Assembly (NCBI GenBank): GCA_964498605.1 | Contig: CAZCHK010000041.1 | Location: 1 to 19,778 of the forward strand | Source of the DNA: JBGQAS01 sp964498605 | GTDB lineage: Bacteria > Chloroflexota > Anaerolineae > Anaerolineales > Anaerolineaceae | Length of the DNA stretch: 19,778 nt | Reading direction: 5' to 3' | Part shown: one piece after another, positions 1 to 6,801 of the stretch | Position numbering within the stretch: position 1 is the first letter of the stretch | Layout of the letters: the number at the start of each line of letters is the position of its first letter | Translations under genes and position numbers: made by a program | The notes under the pieces: model-generated | Seen by the model: the letters and a program-made list of their open reading frames with translations, nothing else | What the model was told of the DNA's origin: nothing | Databases searched by the model: none

Positions 1-2046
1 GATGGTGAAGAACTGCACGTAATCCCCGCTGGGCAGCACGATGCGGTTCAGGGCAGCACAGGAGAGGGTTTGCATACTGCCTCCCGGCAGGTCGATGGTC
101 GGCACGATCACGGGATCACCGCCGCCTGAAGGTGTATCGTCACACGCGTTTCCAATTCCATCTCCGTCGGTGTCCAGCTGGCTCGGATTGGCAACATCAG
201 GGCAATTGTCCATTGCGTCTTCAATTCCATCATCATCGGAGTCCAGCACCACAACAAAATTGCGGCAAATCAGCTGATTATCTACGGTAATGCACACCGT
301 GTCGATTCCGGTAAGTGAGTCTGGCGCAAGGTAGCCATAATAGAAGTCATCGTTTACCGATGAATTTGCCATCCAGCTCATAGTGCCAAGTGCAGGTGCC
401 GTGGTCACCGTGGAGATGACCCCATCCGGTAAATAAATGCCGTCATAATAGGTGTCATATGCGTTCGAATCGATCGACAGTGTTGGCGTAAACCAATAAT
501 TTGTATTATCCAGAACGGTTGTGTCCGCCCCGCCGTCAAGGTACTGGAAAGTTAACCACGGGTCATGGTCCACTGTTCCGGAGCTGGCCAGCGTTATCGT
601 GTCACACCCCGCGCTGCCGGGTCCGCCGTTGCACCCCCACCAGTTGTGCTCAGCATCCAACGCTTCCGTTGCGCTGTTGCTATAGATGCCGACGCTGTTG
701 CCTACGATCACATTAAAGTTGGCAGAGAAATTTGTGAATGCGGCATCACTGGAAACATAGATGCCCGCTTCGCTGTTTGCCAGTACCATATTACTGTATA
801 CCGATGAATCAGTAATTACGTCCCACAAGGCGATACCCCGCTTGTTATTGGTGACATAATTATCATGAACATCAGCGTCGCTGTTGCCCCAGTCCAGGAT
901 GATGCCTGACTCATTGGAGTAGACGGAGTTGCCCGAGACATCCACCGGGTGCAGGTTCGCATACAGAAAAATACCTGTTCCCGTGTAGTCTTTGAGTCCA
1001 GGTAATGGCTCATACCAGTGGTCCGAGACGATGTTACCCTGAATCACACCAGTGGCTTCATTGTATTGAATCCCGTTTTGTGCCACATAATTATTAACAC
1101 CCAGACCGGTGACCGTGTTCCCGATGATGTTCACGATGGTGTACCCGTTGCCGTAAATGGTAATCCCGCCTTTCTGGTACTCCGTGACGATATTATCAAC
1201 GATATTGACCGTACGCGTGACACTATCGTCACTGTTGTTGACAAAGATCGCGGCATGATTATGGGCGTTGCTGATCGTGGCTTCGCGGATGCCGGTTACG
1301 GTAGTGTTCGATATTGTGCCACTGGCATCGTTGTATGCAATACCGATGATCCTGTCATTCGAAAATCCGGCTCCGGCCGTGGCGGCGAGATTGCCACCAT
1401 CCACAATAAAGCCATCGATGTTTACCGTGATTTCTGGTCCGGCGGCTAGTTTGGCCACATAGATGATGGCGTAATTGCGGTAGGAAGTGGTGAAATCCAG
1501 ACCCAGCTCGGCTGGCGAATGAATAGTTGGATTACCAATTCCCACCAGATTAATCGATTTGTTAATGTTCAGCTCTTCGGTATAACTTCCAGCTTCCACT
1601 GTTACGGTTGAGCCAACCGCAGCATAATCGATCGCCTTCTGGATCGGAGAGTTCCAGTACGCGGTCACGGTATCAGTCGTCCCGTCAAAACTGCAGGTGC
1701 CGTCAGGGTTGGCTATTGTGGCCAGGTAAAAATTGAAGTTATCGCCTGGCGCTCCCCCGCAGAAGCTCACCCCCAGAATACCGTAGGGATCGCCTGTGCT
1801 GAGCGTCTCGGCGGTCTCTACCACGATCTCGGTCAGTTCCACCAGGTCCAGGGGCGGTTCTTGCGGGATCACTTCCCCTGTTTCCTCCGGCACAACTTCC
1901 TCGACAACCTCTTCTACCACTACTTCTTCCTGGGGTTGTTCTTCGGGTGGTTGTTCCTCCTGGGCCAGCACCGTGGTGGGCAGTAGCAGCGCCACAATCA
2001 TCGAAATAGCCATCAGGATAGGCATGCACTTCGTCCAATACTTCAT
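1..2046 (-). CDS. Secreted parallel beta-helix protein with thrombospondin type 3 repeats (3' truncated)
   Basis: The frame is open from the ATG at 2046 to the window edge (682 codons, no stop). AAGGAGG sits just upstream of the ATG. Residues 1-29 form a signal peptide (MKYWTKCMP, hydrophobic core, cleavage near VLAQ). A Glu/Val/Pro-rich linker follows to about residue 65. The PIQKAIDYAAVGSTVTVEAGSYTEELNI stretch, split here as PIQKAIDYAAVG and STVTVEAGSYTEE, is the usual entry into a pectate-lyase-like/NosD-type right-handed beta-helix. Many short Asn/Gly/Ile/Val turns follow (GNTVTG, DNYVTNN), ending in HNWWGCNGGPGSAGC. Near the window edge, DSDDDGIEDAMDNCPD and DTDGDGIGNACDD are calcium-binding thrombospondin type 3 repeats. 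No catalytic residues could be assigned, so it may be a polysaccharide-binding or structural surface protein. Base composition is more AT-rich than the genes to the right. The real C-terminus lies outside the window. Confidence 0.9.
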   Translation of the reverse strand, partial: MKYWTKCMPILMAISMIVALLLPTTVLAQEEQPPEEQPQEEVVVEEVVEEVVPEETGEVIPQEPPLDLVELTEIVVETAETLSTGDPYGILGVSFCGGAPGDNFNFYLATIANPDGTCSFDGTTDTVTAYWNSPIQKAIDYAAVGSTVTVEAGSYTEELNINKSINLVGIGNPTIHSPAELGLDFTTSYRNYAIIYVAKLAAGPEITVNIDGFIVDGGNLAATAGAGFSNDRIIGIAYNDASGTISNTTVTGIREATISNAHNHAAIFVNNSDDSVTRTVNIVDNIVTEYQKGGITIYGNGYTIVNIIGNTVTGLGVNNYVAQNGIQYNEATGVIQGNIVSDHWYEPLPGLKDYTGTGIFLYANLHPVDVSGNSVYSNESGIILDWGNSDADVHDNYVTNNKRGIALWDVITDSSVYSNMVLANSEAGIYVSSDAAFTNFSANFNVIVGNSVGIYSNSATEALDAEHNWWGCNGGPGSAGCDTITLASSGTVDHDPWLTFQYLDGGADTTVLDNTNYWFTPTLSIDSNAYDTYYDGIYLPDGVISTVTTAPALGTMSWMANSSVNDDFYYGYLAPDSLTGIDTVCITVDNQLICRNFVVVLDSDDDGIEDAMDNCPDVANPSQLDTDGDGIGNACDDTPSGGGDPVIVPTIDLPGGSMQTLSCAALNRIVLPSGDYVQFFTI

Positions 2047-2120
2047 CGTTTCCTCCTTAAATATTCAGCTGATGGGGTTGCTGTGCTTTTTCTGTGTTGG
2101 TTACCCCCACGTATGGTATT

Positions 2121-2148
2121 ATTTTACTCAGTTACCAGATTAATGCAA
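2121..2148 (-). promoter_or_regulatory. Candidate promoter of the beta-helix protein gene
   Basis: On the minus strand TTGCAT (2148-2143) and TAAAAT (2126-2121) are separated by 16 bases. The -10 matches consensus at 5 of 6 positions, the -35 only at 3 of 6. The start site would fall near 2114, giving a leader of about 70 nt that ends in the strong AAGGAGG ribosome-binding site. This is the best candidate in the 142-base divergent intergenic region, but not a strong one. Confidence 0.35.
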
Positions 2149-2169
2149 GTGGTTTCTGTGATACCCGCA

Positions 2170-2178
2170 TGCTATAAT
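2170..2178 (+). promoter_or_regulatory. Extended -10 promoter of the GT39-like glycosyltransferase operon
   Basis: TGC followed by a perfect TATAAT forms an extended -10 element. No good -35 is visible at 16-18 bases upstream, which is tolerated by extended -10 promoters. Only ten bases (2179-2188) separate the hexamer from the ATG at 2189, so the transcript should begin within a few bases of the start codon. No Shine-Dalgarno sequence precedes that ATG at a usable distance, consistent with near-leaderless translation. Confidence 0.65.
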
Positions 2179-2188
2179 CTTTACCGGA

Positions 2189-4540
2189 ATGACACTCGAC
2201 CAGTCAAAAAAAAAATCAGCACCAAAGCGGCGAGAACAAGCTGATCCAGGTAAAGATTCCATGCAACAGGTTGAAAAGATCAAGCTCAAACCTGGCAAGA
2301 CTTCCTTGAAAATAACTATCCAGGGCAATTCTCCGAAATCACTTCCGATCACACTGGCAGCCGAGCGTCCGGACAAGACGCTATCACGTCACCGCCGGGT
2401 CACTCTGATTCAGTCCTGGTCCCTGCGCTCGATTTTCTCCACCATTTCCAGGACTGCTGTTCAGAACACACCAAGCGCTCAACCGGAAGATGTAATGGCA
2501 GCGATCAAGACAGCGGGGAAGATGAACTTGCACGACTGGCTTTTCATCGCCGCCCTGCTGATCTATCTTGCCACGCGACTGATCAGTCTCTCTTCGTTTC
2601 CGATCTATTTCTTCACCGATGAGGCCGTGCAAACAGTACTGGCGCAGGATTTCGTGCGGGAAGGTTTTCGGAATTACGACAAGGAGCTGCTGCCCACCTA
2701 CTTTGTCAACGGAAATCAATACAACCTCTCCACCAGTGTCTACTTGCAGGTCATCCCGTTTCTTGTGTTTGGGAAATCCGTCTTCGTCACGCGCAGCGTG
2801 GGCGTCCTGGTTTCGCTGCTGGCCGCGGCGGCTGTCGGGCTGCTCCTGCGGGACGTGTTCAAGCTGAAATATTACTGGATGGGCACCCTGCTGCTTTCGA
2901 TCACCCCTGCCTGGTTCCTGCATTCAAGGACCGCCTTTGAAACCTCGCTGGCCGTTTCTTTTTTCGCGGCGTGCATGTTCTGCTACTGGATGTACCGCAC
3001 GGTCAACCCGCGCTATCTGTACGCTGCCGTGGTCTTCGGGGCGCTGTGCTTTTACAGCTACAGCCCGGCGCAGGTCGTGATCGGCTTGCTTGTACTGATC
3101 CTGTGGTTTTCGGATCTCAAATACCACTTAAACCATAAAAGGGATGTGCTGATCTCCCTGGCCATCGCGCTGCTTTGCGCCATCCCGTACACCCGCTTTC
3201 TGATCCTGCACGGGCAGGAAAATTACGAGCACCTGTTCATCCTGCGCTCCTATTGGGTTTCAAACATCACCCTGGGAAGCAAGCTGCTTATCTTCCTGAA
3301 ACAATACGCACGGGGATTGAACCCAGCCTACTGGTTCATCCCCAACAGCATGGATTTCACGCGCCATTTGATGAAAGATTACGGCCACATATTACCGTAC
3401 GCCCTGCCCTTTTTCACCATTGGCCTGGTCATCTGCCTGTGCCGCCTCCGCCAATCCCGCTTCAGGGGGCTGCTTTTCGCCGTTTTGGTTTCCCCGGCAG
3501 GCGCGGCCCTGGTTGAGATCGGCATCACGCGGGCGCTGTTCATGGTCGTCCCTGTCGCGCTCATCACCGCCCTGGGCCTGGACTATATCCTTTCGCTGAT
3601 CCTGAAACTTCGCCTGCCGACCCTGGCGGTTAGCCTGCCCACGTTCGCGCTACTGGCTGGTGTCAACGTGACCATGCTCGCCGACGCGCTACTTCACGGC
3701 CCGACCTGGTTCCAGAATTACACCCTGGGCGGCATGCAGTACGGCGCTTCCCAGCTGTTCGGGGAAATCAAGGAGCAGCTGAAAGATAACCCGGCCAAAA
3801 AACTCGTGGTCAGCCCGAACTGGTCGAACGGTACCGATGTGGTGGCCCGATTCTTTCTGAGCGATCCCCTTCCCATCACCCTGGCCAGCATCGATGGCTT
3901 CATGAGCGGCGAGCAGACGCTGGACAGCCAGACGACCTATGTTTTCATCCCCGAAGAGGTCCGCCAGCTGCGGGAAAGCGGGAAATTCACTGACATTCAG
4001 ATCGACAAGGTCATCCCTTATCCCACTGGCCAACCCGGTTTTTATTTTCTGCGGTTGGAATACGTGGATGATATCGAGGATATCCTTGCTGCCGAAAGAG
4101 CCTCGTGGCACACGACCATGACGGGATCCATCCAGCTGCCGGACGAAGGCCCGATCGTCCAGGTGAGCCATTCCGCGCTGGATATGGGTTCCCTCCGGGA
4201 CCTCTTCGACGGAGACGAGCGCACCCTCGCGCGCACCAGGGCCAGCAATCCGATGGTGATCGACCTGCTGTTTGCCGATCCTTTCCCCGCAGGCGGGATT
4301 ATCGTGAAAGTCGGCGGCGTGAAAACCACCCTGTCTGTGGCCGTCTACTCCGGTGGAAACGATCAGCCCATGGTGCACGTGAAAACCAAGGAGCAGACCA
4401 TCGATCCCGAGGATATGAGCGTTGATTTCGGCGACACGCTCGAAGTGGAGCGCATTCATATCGAAGTGCTTTCGGTGAATGATCGTGAACCGGCGCACGT
4501 GCATGTCTGGGAAGTGAGCTTGATGACAGATGCCGAATAA
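2189..4540 (+). CDS. GT39-like (ArnT/PMT-type) integral membrane glycosyltransferase with discoidin-like C-terminal domain
   Basis: This 783-residue protein should transfer a sugar from a lipid-phosphate donor on the outer face of the membrane; donor and acceptor cannot be read from the sequence. Residues 1-110 are basic, hydrophilic and presumably cytoplasmic. The first membrane helix (about 115-135) is followed by FFTDEAVQ, whose Asp144-Glu145 fit the acidic catalytic motif of GT-C enzymes in the first external loop. About ten further hydrophobic segments run to residue 503, including ITRALFMVVPVALITALGLD (446-465). Residues 505-640 are soluble. Residues 655-780 (DLFDGDERTLART, then beta-rich sequence) resemble a galactose-binding/discoidin-like fold. 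The ATG at 2189 is favoured because an extended -10 lies ten bases upstream; Met25 (2261) and Met103 (2495) are alternatives. Codons 7-9 lie in a run of ten A. The 3' end overlaps the next gene by 11 bases. Confidence 0.85.
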   Translation: MTLDQSKKKSAPKRREQADPGKDSMQQVEKIKLKPGKTSLKITIQGNSPKSLPITLAAERPDKTLSRHRRVTLIQSWSLRSIFSTISRTAVQNTPSAQPEDVMAAIKTAGKMNLHDWLFIAALLIYLATRLISLSSFPIYFFTDEAVQTVLAQDFVREGFRNYDKELLPTYFVNGNQYNLSTSVYLQVIPFLVFGKSVFVTRSVGVLVSLLAAAAVGLLLRDVFKLKYYWMGTLLLSITPAWFLHSRTAFETSLAVSFFAACMFCYWMYRTVNPRYLYAAVVFGALCFYSYSPAQVVIGLLVLILWFSDLKYHLNHKRDVLISLAIALLCAIPYTRFLILHGQENYEHLFILRSYWVSNITLGSKLLIFLKQYARGLNPAYWFIPNSMDFTRHLMKDYGHILPYALPFFTIGLVICLCRLRQSRFRGLLFAVLVSPAGAALVEIGITRALFMVVPVALITALGLDYILSLILKLRLPTLAVSLPTFALLAGVNVTMLADALLHGPTWFQNYTLGGMQYGASQLFGEIKEQLKDNPAKKLVVSPNWSNGTDVVARFFLSDPLPITLASIDGFMSGEQTLDSQTTYVFIPEEVRQLRESGKFTDIQIDKVIPYPTGQPGFYFLRLEYVDDIEDILAAERASWHTTMTGSIQLPDEGPIVQVSHSALDMGSLRDLFDGDERTLARTRASNPMVIDLLFADPFPAGGIIVKVGGVKTTLSVAVYSGGNDQPMVHVKTKEQTIDPEDMSVDFGDTLEVERIHIEVLSVNDREPAHVHVWEVSLMTDAE

Positions 4541-4985
4541 TCCCCAGCGTTTCTGCCGCCCAGCCAGGTTCAAAAGGAGCCCCTTTTTCATCAAGCTGCT
4601 GATCCTGATTCTGATCGTCCTCGCGGTCGGCAATTTTATCCGAGCGGGATTGGCCATACAGAACTGGGACATGTTCCAGGTCTACGCTGCCGCCCCGCTG
4701 CCGCTGTACCAGCTTGCCAGCGGCGTGCTGTGGGGTGGTATGTTCACCCTGGCATCTGTTCTCCTGTGGCTGCGCTGGACCGTTGCGATCTACCTGACCG
4801 GGGGTTTGTCGATCCTGTCAATCGCCATCTTTTGGCTGGAGCGATGCTTCTTACAGCTTGATCCCTCCCGCTGGATCAATTCCGGGTTCATCGTCCTCGC
4901 GCAGTCCGTTTGGCTCGTTTTTGTGTTTGCCAGTCTATGGTTTATCCATCCAGAAAAGGAAATTTCGCCGCATGAACAAGAATGA
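4530..4985 (+). CDS. Four-helix hypothetical membrane protein
   Basis: I do not recognise a named family for this 151-residue protein. A basic N-terminus (residues 1-18, several Arg/Lys) precedes four predicted membrane helices at about 20-40, 58-80, 83-105 and 118-139, and a short acidic tail follows. The topology implies that both ends face the cytoplasm. The start overlaps the end of the glycosyltransferase gene by 11 bases, and the 3' end overlaps the following CYTH gene by 14 bases, so translation of all three is probably coupled. A role as an accessory subunit of the glycosyltransferase is a guess from position only. Confidence 0.8.
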   Translation: MPNNPQRFCRPARFKRSPFFIKLLILILIVLAVGNFIRAGLAIQNWDMFQVYAAAPLPLYQLASGVLWGGMFTLASVLLWLRWTVAIYLTGGLSILSIAIFWLERCFLQLDPSRWINSGFIVLAQSVWLVFVFASLWFIHPEKEISPHEQE

Positions 4986-5601
4986 TCAACTCACTGTTCC
5001 CAATACAGAAAATGAAGTGAAGTTTCTGCTGTCCGATATCCACCTGCTGGCAGCAAAACTGCAGGACGCGGGGGCGGTAGTGCTACAGGCCCGTGTCCTG
5101 GAAACGAATTTGCGATTCGACACACCGGGTGGCACGCTGGGCAATCTTCACCAGGTGCTGCGCCTGCGCAAGGATCAACAGGTGCGATTAACCTACAAAG
5201 GTCCGGCTGACCTCAACGCGGGTATAGCCCAACGCGAAGAGATCGAGATCGTCGTGAGTGATTTCACTCAAACCCGGAAGATCCTGGAATCACTCGGCTA
5301 TACGCTGGAGGTGGTCTATGAAAAGTACCGCACGACCTATGAATACCTTGGCGCAGAAGTGGTCCTGGACGAGCTGCCGTTTGGCATGTTCTGTGAAATC
5401 GAAGGGGATTGTGAAGAGCATATCCATCAGGTTGCCGAACACCTGGGGCTGGACTGGGAACTGCGCATCCTGGATAGTTACCTGCTGCTTTTCAGGAGAG
5501 TGAGTGCTCTTTATGATCTGCAGCTCAACGATCTGACCTTCAACAGCTTCCCCGCCGTTCCTGTCGAATGGGAGAAACTGGATCTGCACTACGCCGATTG
5601 A
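4972..5601 (+). CDS. CYTH domain protein (class IV adenylate cyclase/ThTPase-like)
   Basis: This 209-residue protein has the hallmarks of the CYTH triphosphate tunnel fold, whose members hydrolyse or cyclise triphosphorylated substrates with divalent metals. The signature ExExK is present as ENEVK (Glu13, Glu15, Lys17). Further expected tunnel residues are visible: Arg64 and Arg66 in LRLRKD, Lys76 in TYKGP, acidic REEIEI (88-93), Arg120 in EKYRTTYE, Asp133-Glu134 in LDELPFG, and Glu142/Glu144 in CEIEGD. The motif set resembles CyaB-like proteins, but cAMP synthesis, thiamine-triphosphatase and tripolyphosphatase activities cannot be told apart here. The ATG at 4972 is chosen over an upstream in-frame start at 4858 because it follows AAAAGGAAA and the conserved domain begins right after it; residues encoded upstream look non-native. 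It is the last gene of the three-gene operon. Confidence 0.88.
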   Translation: MNKNDQLTVPNTENEVKFLLSDIHLLAAKLQDAGAVVLQARVLETNLRFDTPGGTLGNLHQVLRLRKDQQVRLTYKGPADLNAGIAQREEIEIVVSDFTQTRKILESLGYTLEVVYEKYRTTYEYLGAEVVLDELPFGMFCEIEGDCEEHIHQVAEHLGLDWELRILDSYLLLFRRVSALYDLQLNDLTFNSFPAVPVEWEKLDLHYAD

Positions 5602-5611
5602 TCCGATTCCT

Positions 5612-5812
5612 TTACCAGAGTCTCAACCAATCCGTTCCAAATACTATTGAAAAGAGAATGATTACGAAAAAAATCGCCAGGATGACCCCGCAGCCGCACC
5701 CCATGCAGGTTCCGCTGCGGTAGCCAAATTTCTGCTGCAGCCAATCGAACAACCAGCGCAGCAGGAATATTTCACCGATACCGGCCAGGCAGCCCTGTTT
5801 CTTTTGCATCAT
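5612..5812 (-). CDS. Small Cys/Gly-containing membrane protein
   Basis: A 66-residue protein starting MMQKKQGCLAG. A hydrophilic or amphipathic first half (WLFDWLQQKFGYRSG) is followed by CMGCGCG and one strong membrane helix (VILAIFFVIILFSIVFG), ending in WLRLW. AAGGAGG lies just upstream. Its spacing fits the second ATG (5809) better than the first (5812), so the true product may be one residue shorter. Four cysteines (one at position 8, three in CMGCGCG) could bind metal or be lipid-modified, but no family is recognised. It is convergent with the CYTH gene (10 bases apart) and is oriented like the GT4 operon upstream of it, 50 bases away. It may be a conserved envelope miniprotein. Confidence 0.72.
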   Translation of the reverse strand: MMQKKQGCLAGIGEIFLLRWLFDWLQQKFGYRSGTCMGCGCGVILAIFFVIILFSIVFGTDWLRLW

Positions 5813-5862
5813 TCCTCCTTAACAATCTCTACCAAGGTATACGTTGATTATTAAAAAGAGTT

Positions 5863-6801
5863 TTACCTTTTGTGGGTTAACAACCGGTCGTAAAAGTCCG
5901 CAACCTGCCGCTGGATCATTTTTCTCTGCGCCCTTTCGCCAACCAGCCTCCGATTGATCACCGCGCTGCTCTTTCGCAAGGCTTCGTTCGATAACCCTGT
6001 TCGTATCGCTCCGGCCAGCGCGGCGTGGTCCTCAGGCGGAACCAGGAGTCCGTTTATTCCGTCATCGATCCACCCGTGGATGGAAGGAATGTCTCCGCAG
6101 ATTGGAAAGCAGCCCAAAGCCATGGCTTCCAGCAGCGTGTTGGGTGTGCCATCGTGCATGGATACCGAAAGGCTGATCGGGCAGCGCCTGTACAGTGCCC
6201 ACAGCTGGTCCTGGGCCAGGTAGGGCAGCAGGTGCACGTTGTTGTGCAGCTCAAGCTTCTTCACCCAGCCCAGTGCTTCTCCCTGGTCTTTCATGGCCGC
6301 GCACAGGAAATGCACATCGCGATCCTGTTCGATCACCAGTTTCGCCGCTTTAAAAAATGTCCCCGCGTTGATGCTGCCCGGACGCAAACCGCGCGGGTTG
6401 ATGATCAGGGTGCCGGANNNNNNNNNNNNNNNNNNNNNNNNNNNNNNNNNNNNNNNNNNNNNNNNNNNNNNNNNNNNNNNNNNNNNNNNNNNNNNNNNNN
6501 NNNNNNNNNNNNNNNNNGTCAGCGGTCCGATAACATACCGTCCCCCAGCAAGCACAGGACGCAACCGGTTGATCAGTCTCCGCGCGATACTTTTCCTCTG
6601 CCGGGTATGGCTGCCCGAACTGATCTGGCCACCCGCCAGGCTCCCCATCGCAACCGGCAGCACCCACACGTCCTCCACGCCATCAACGGGTGCGCAGGGG
6701 AACGTGCTGACCAGGAATATCCGCGCATTAAGCGGCTTCAGCATGTCGATCCAGCCGCGCGTCGTCGGGCTTCTGCCGTCAGCAATCATCAACAGCTTCA
6801 T
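5863..6801 (-). CDS. GT4-type glycosyltransferase, interrupted by an assembly gap
   Basis: The visible part has 94 N-terminal residues (MKLLMIADGRSPTTRGW, a Rossmann-like start) and 184 C-terminal residues. The C-terminal half has NPRGLRPGS, LLPYL, SVSMHDGTPNTLLEAMALGC, GDIPSI and GINGLLVPPEDH, typical of the nucleotide-sugar-binding domain of GT4 retaining transferases. The Asp of HDGTPNTLLEAM and the Glu eight residues later stand where the EX7E motif normally lies. The gap at 6418-6517 removes the end of the N-terminal domain and the linker. From the usual family length of about 370-390 residues I infer about 100 missing residues, so the real gap is probably near 300 bases and the frame across it is not proven. 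ATG and the upstream gene's TGA overlap as ATGA, indicating translational coupling. It is the last gene of the operon. Confidence 0.82.
   Translation of the reverse strand: MKLLMIADGRSPTTRGWIDMLKPLNARIFLVSTFPCAPVDGVEDVWVLPVAMGSLAGGQISSGSHTRQRKSIARRLINRLRPVLAGGRYVIGPLXXXXXXXXXXXXXXXXXXXXXXXXXXXXXXXXXXSGTLIINPRGLRPGSINAGTFFKAAKLVIEQDRDVHFLCAAMKDQGEALGWVKKLELHNNVHLLPYLAQDQLWALYRRCPISLSVSMHDGTPNTLLEAMALGCFPICGDIPSIHGWIDDGINGLLVPPEDHAALAGAIRTGLSNEALRKSSAVINRRLVGERAQRKMIQRQVADFYDRLLTHKR
6418..6517. other. Assembly gap (exactly 100 N)
   Basis: The run is exactly 100 N, the conventional placeholder for a gap of unknown length between scaffolded contigs. It lies inside the glycosyltransferase gene. 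Both flanks encode parts of the same family in the same orientation, which supports the join but says nothing of the true distance. Confidence 0.97.

Noticed and set aside
1018..1449. 143-codon plus-strand frame opposite the beta-helix gene
   Set aside because: Shadow of the repetitive beta-helix coding strand; Val/Asp-rich sequence mirrors the Asn/Ile codons on the other strand.
3689..4672. 327-codon open frame on the minus strand opposite the GT39-like gene
   Set aside because: It is the antisense of a clearly coding membrane protein gene, has no family motif or ribosome-binding site, and its His/Arg/Asp-rich composition is typical of a shadow frame.
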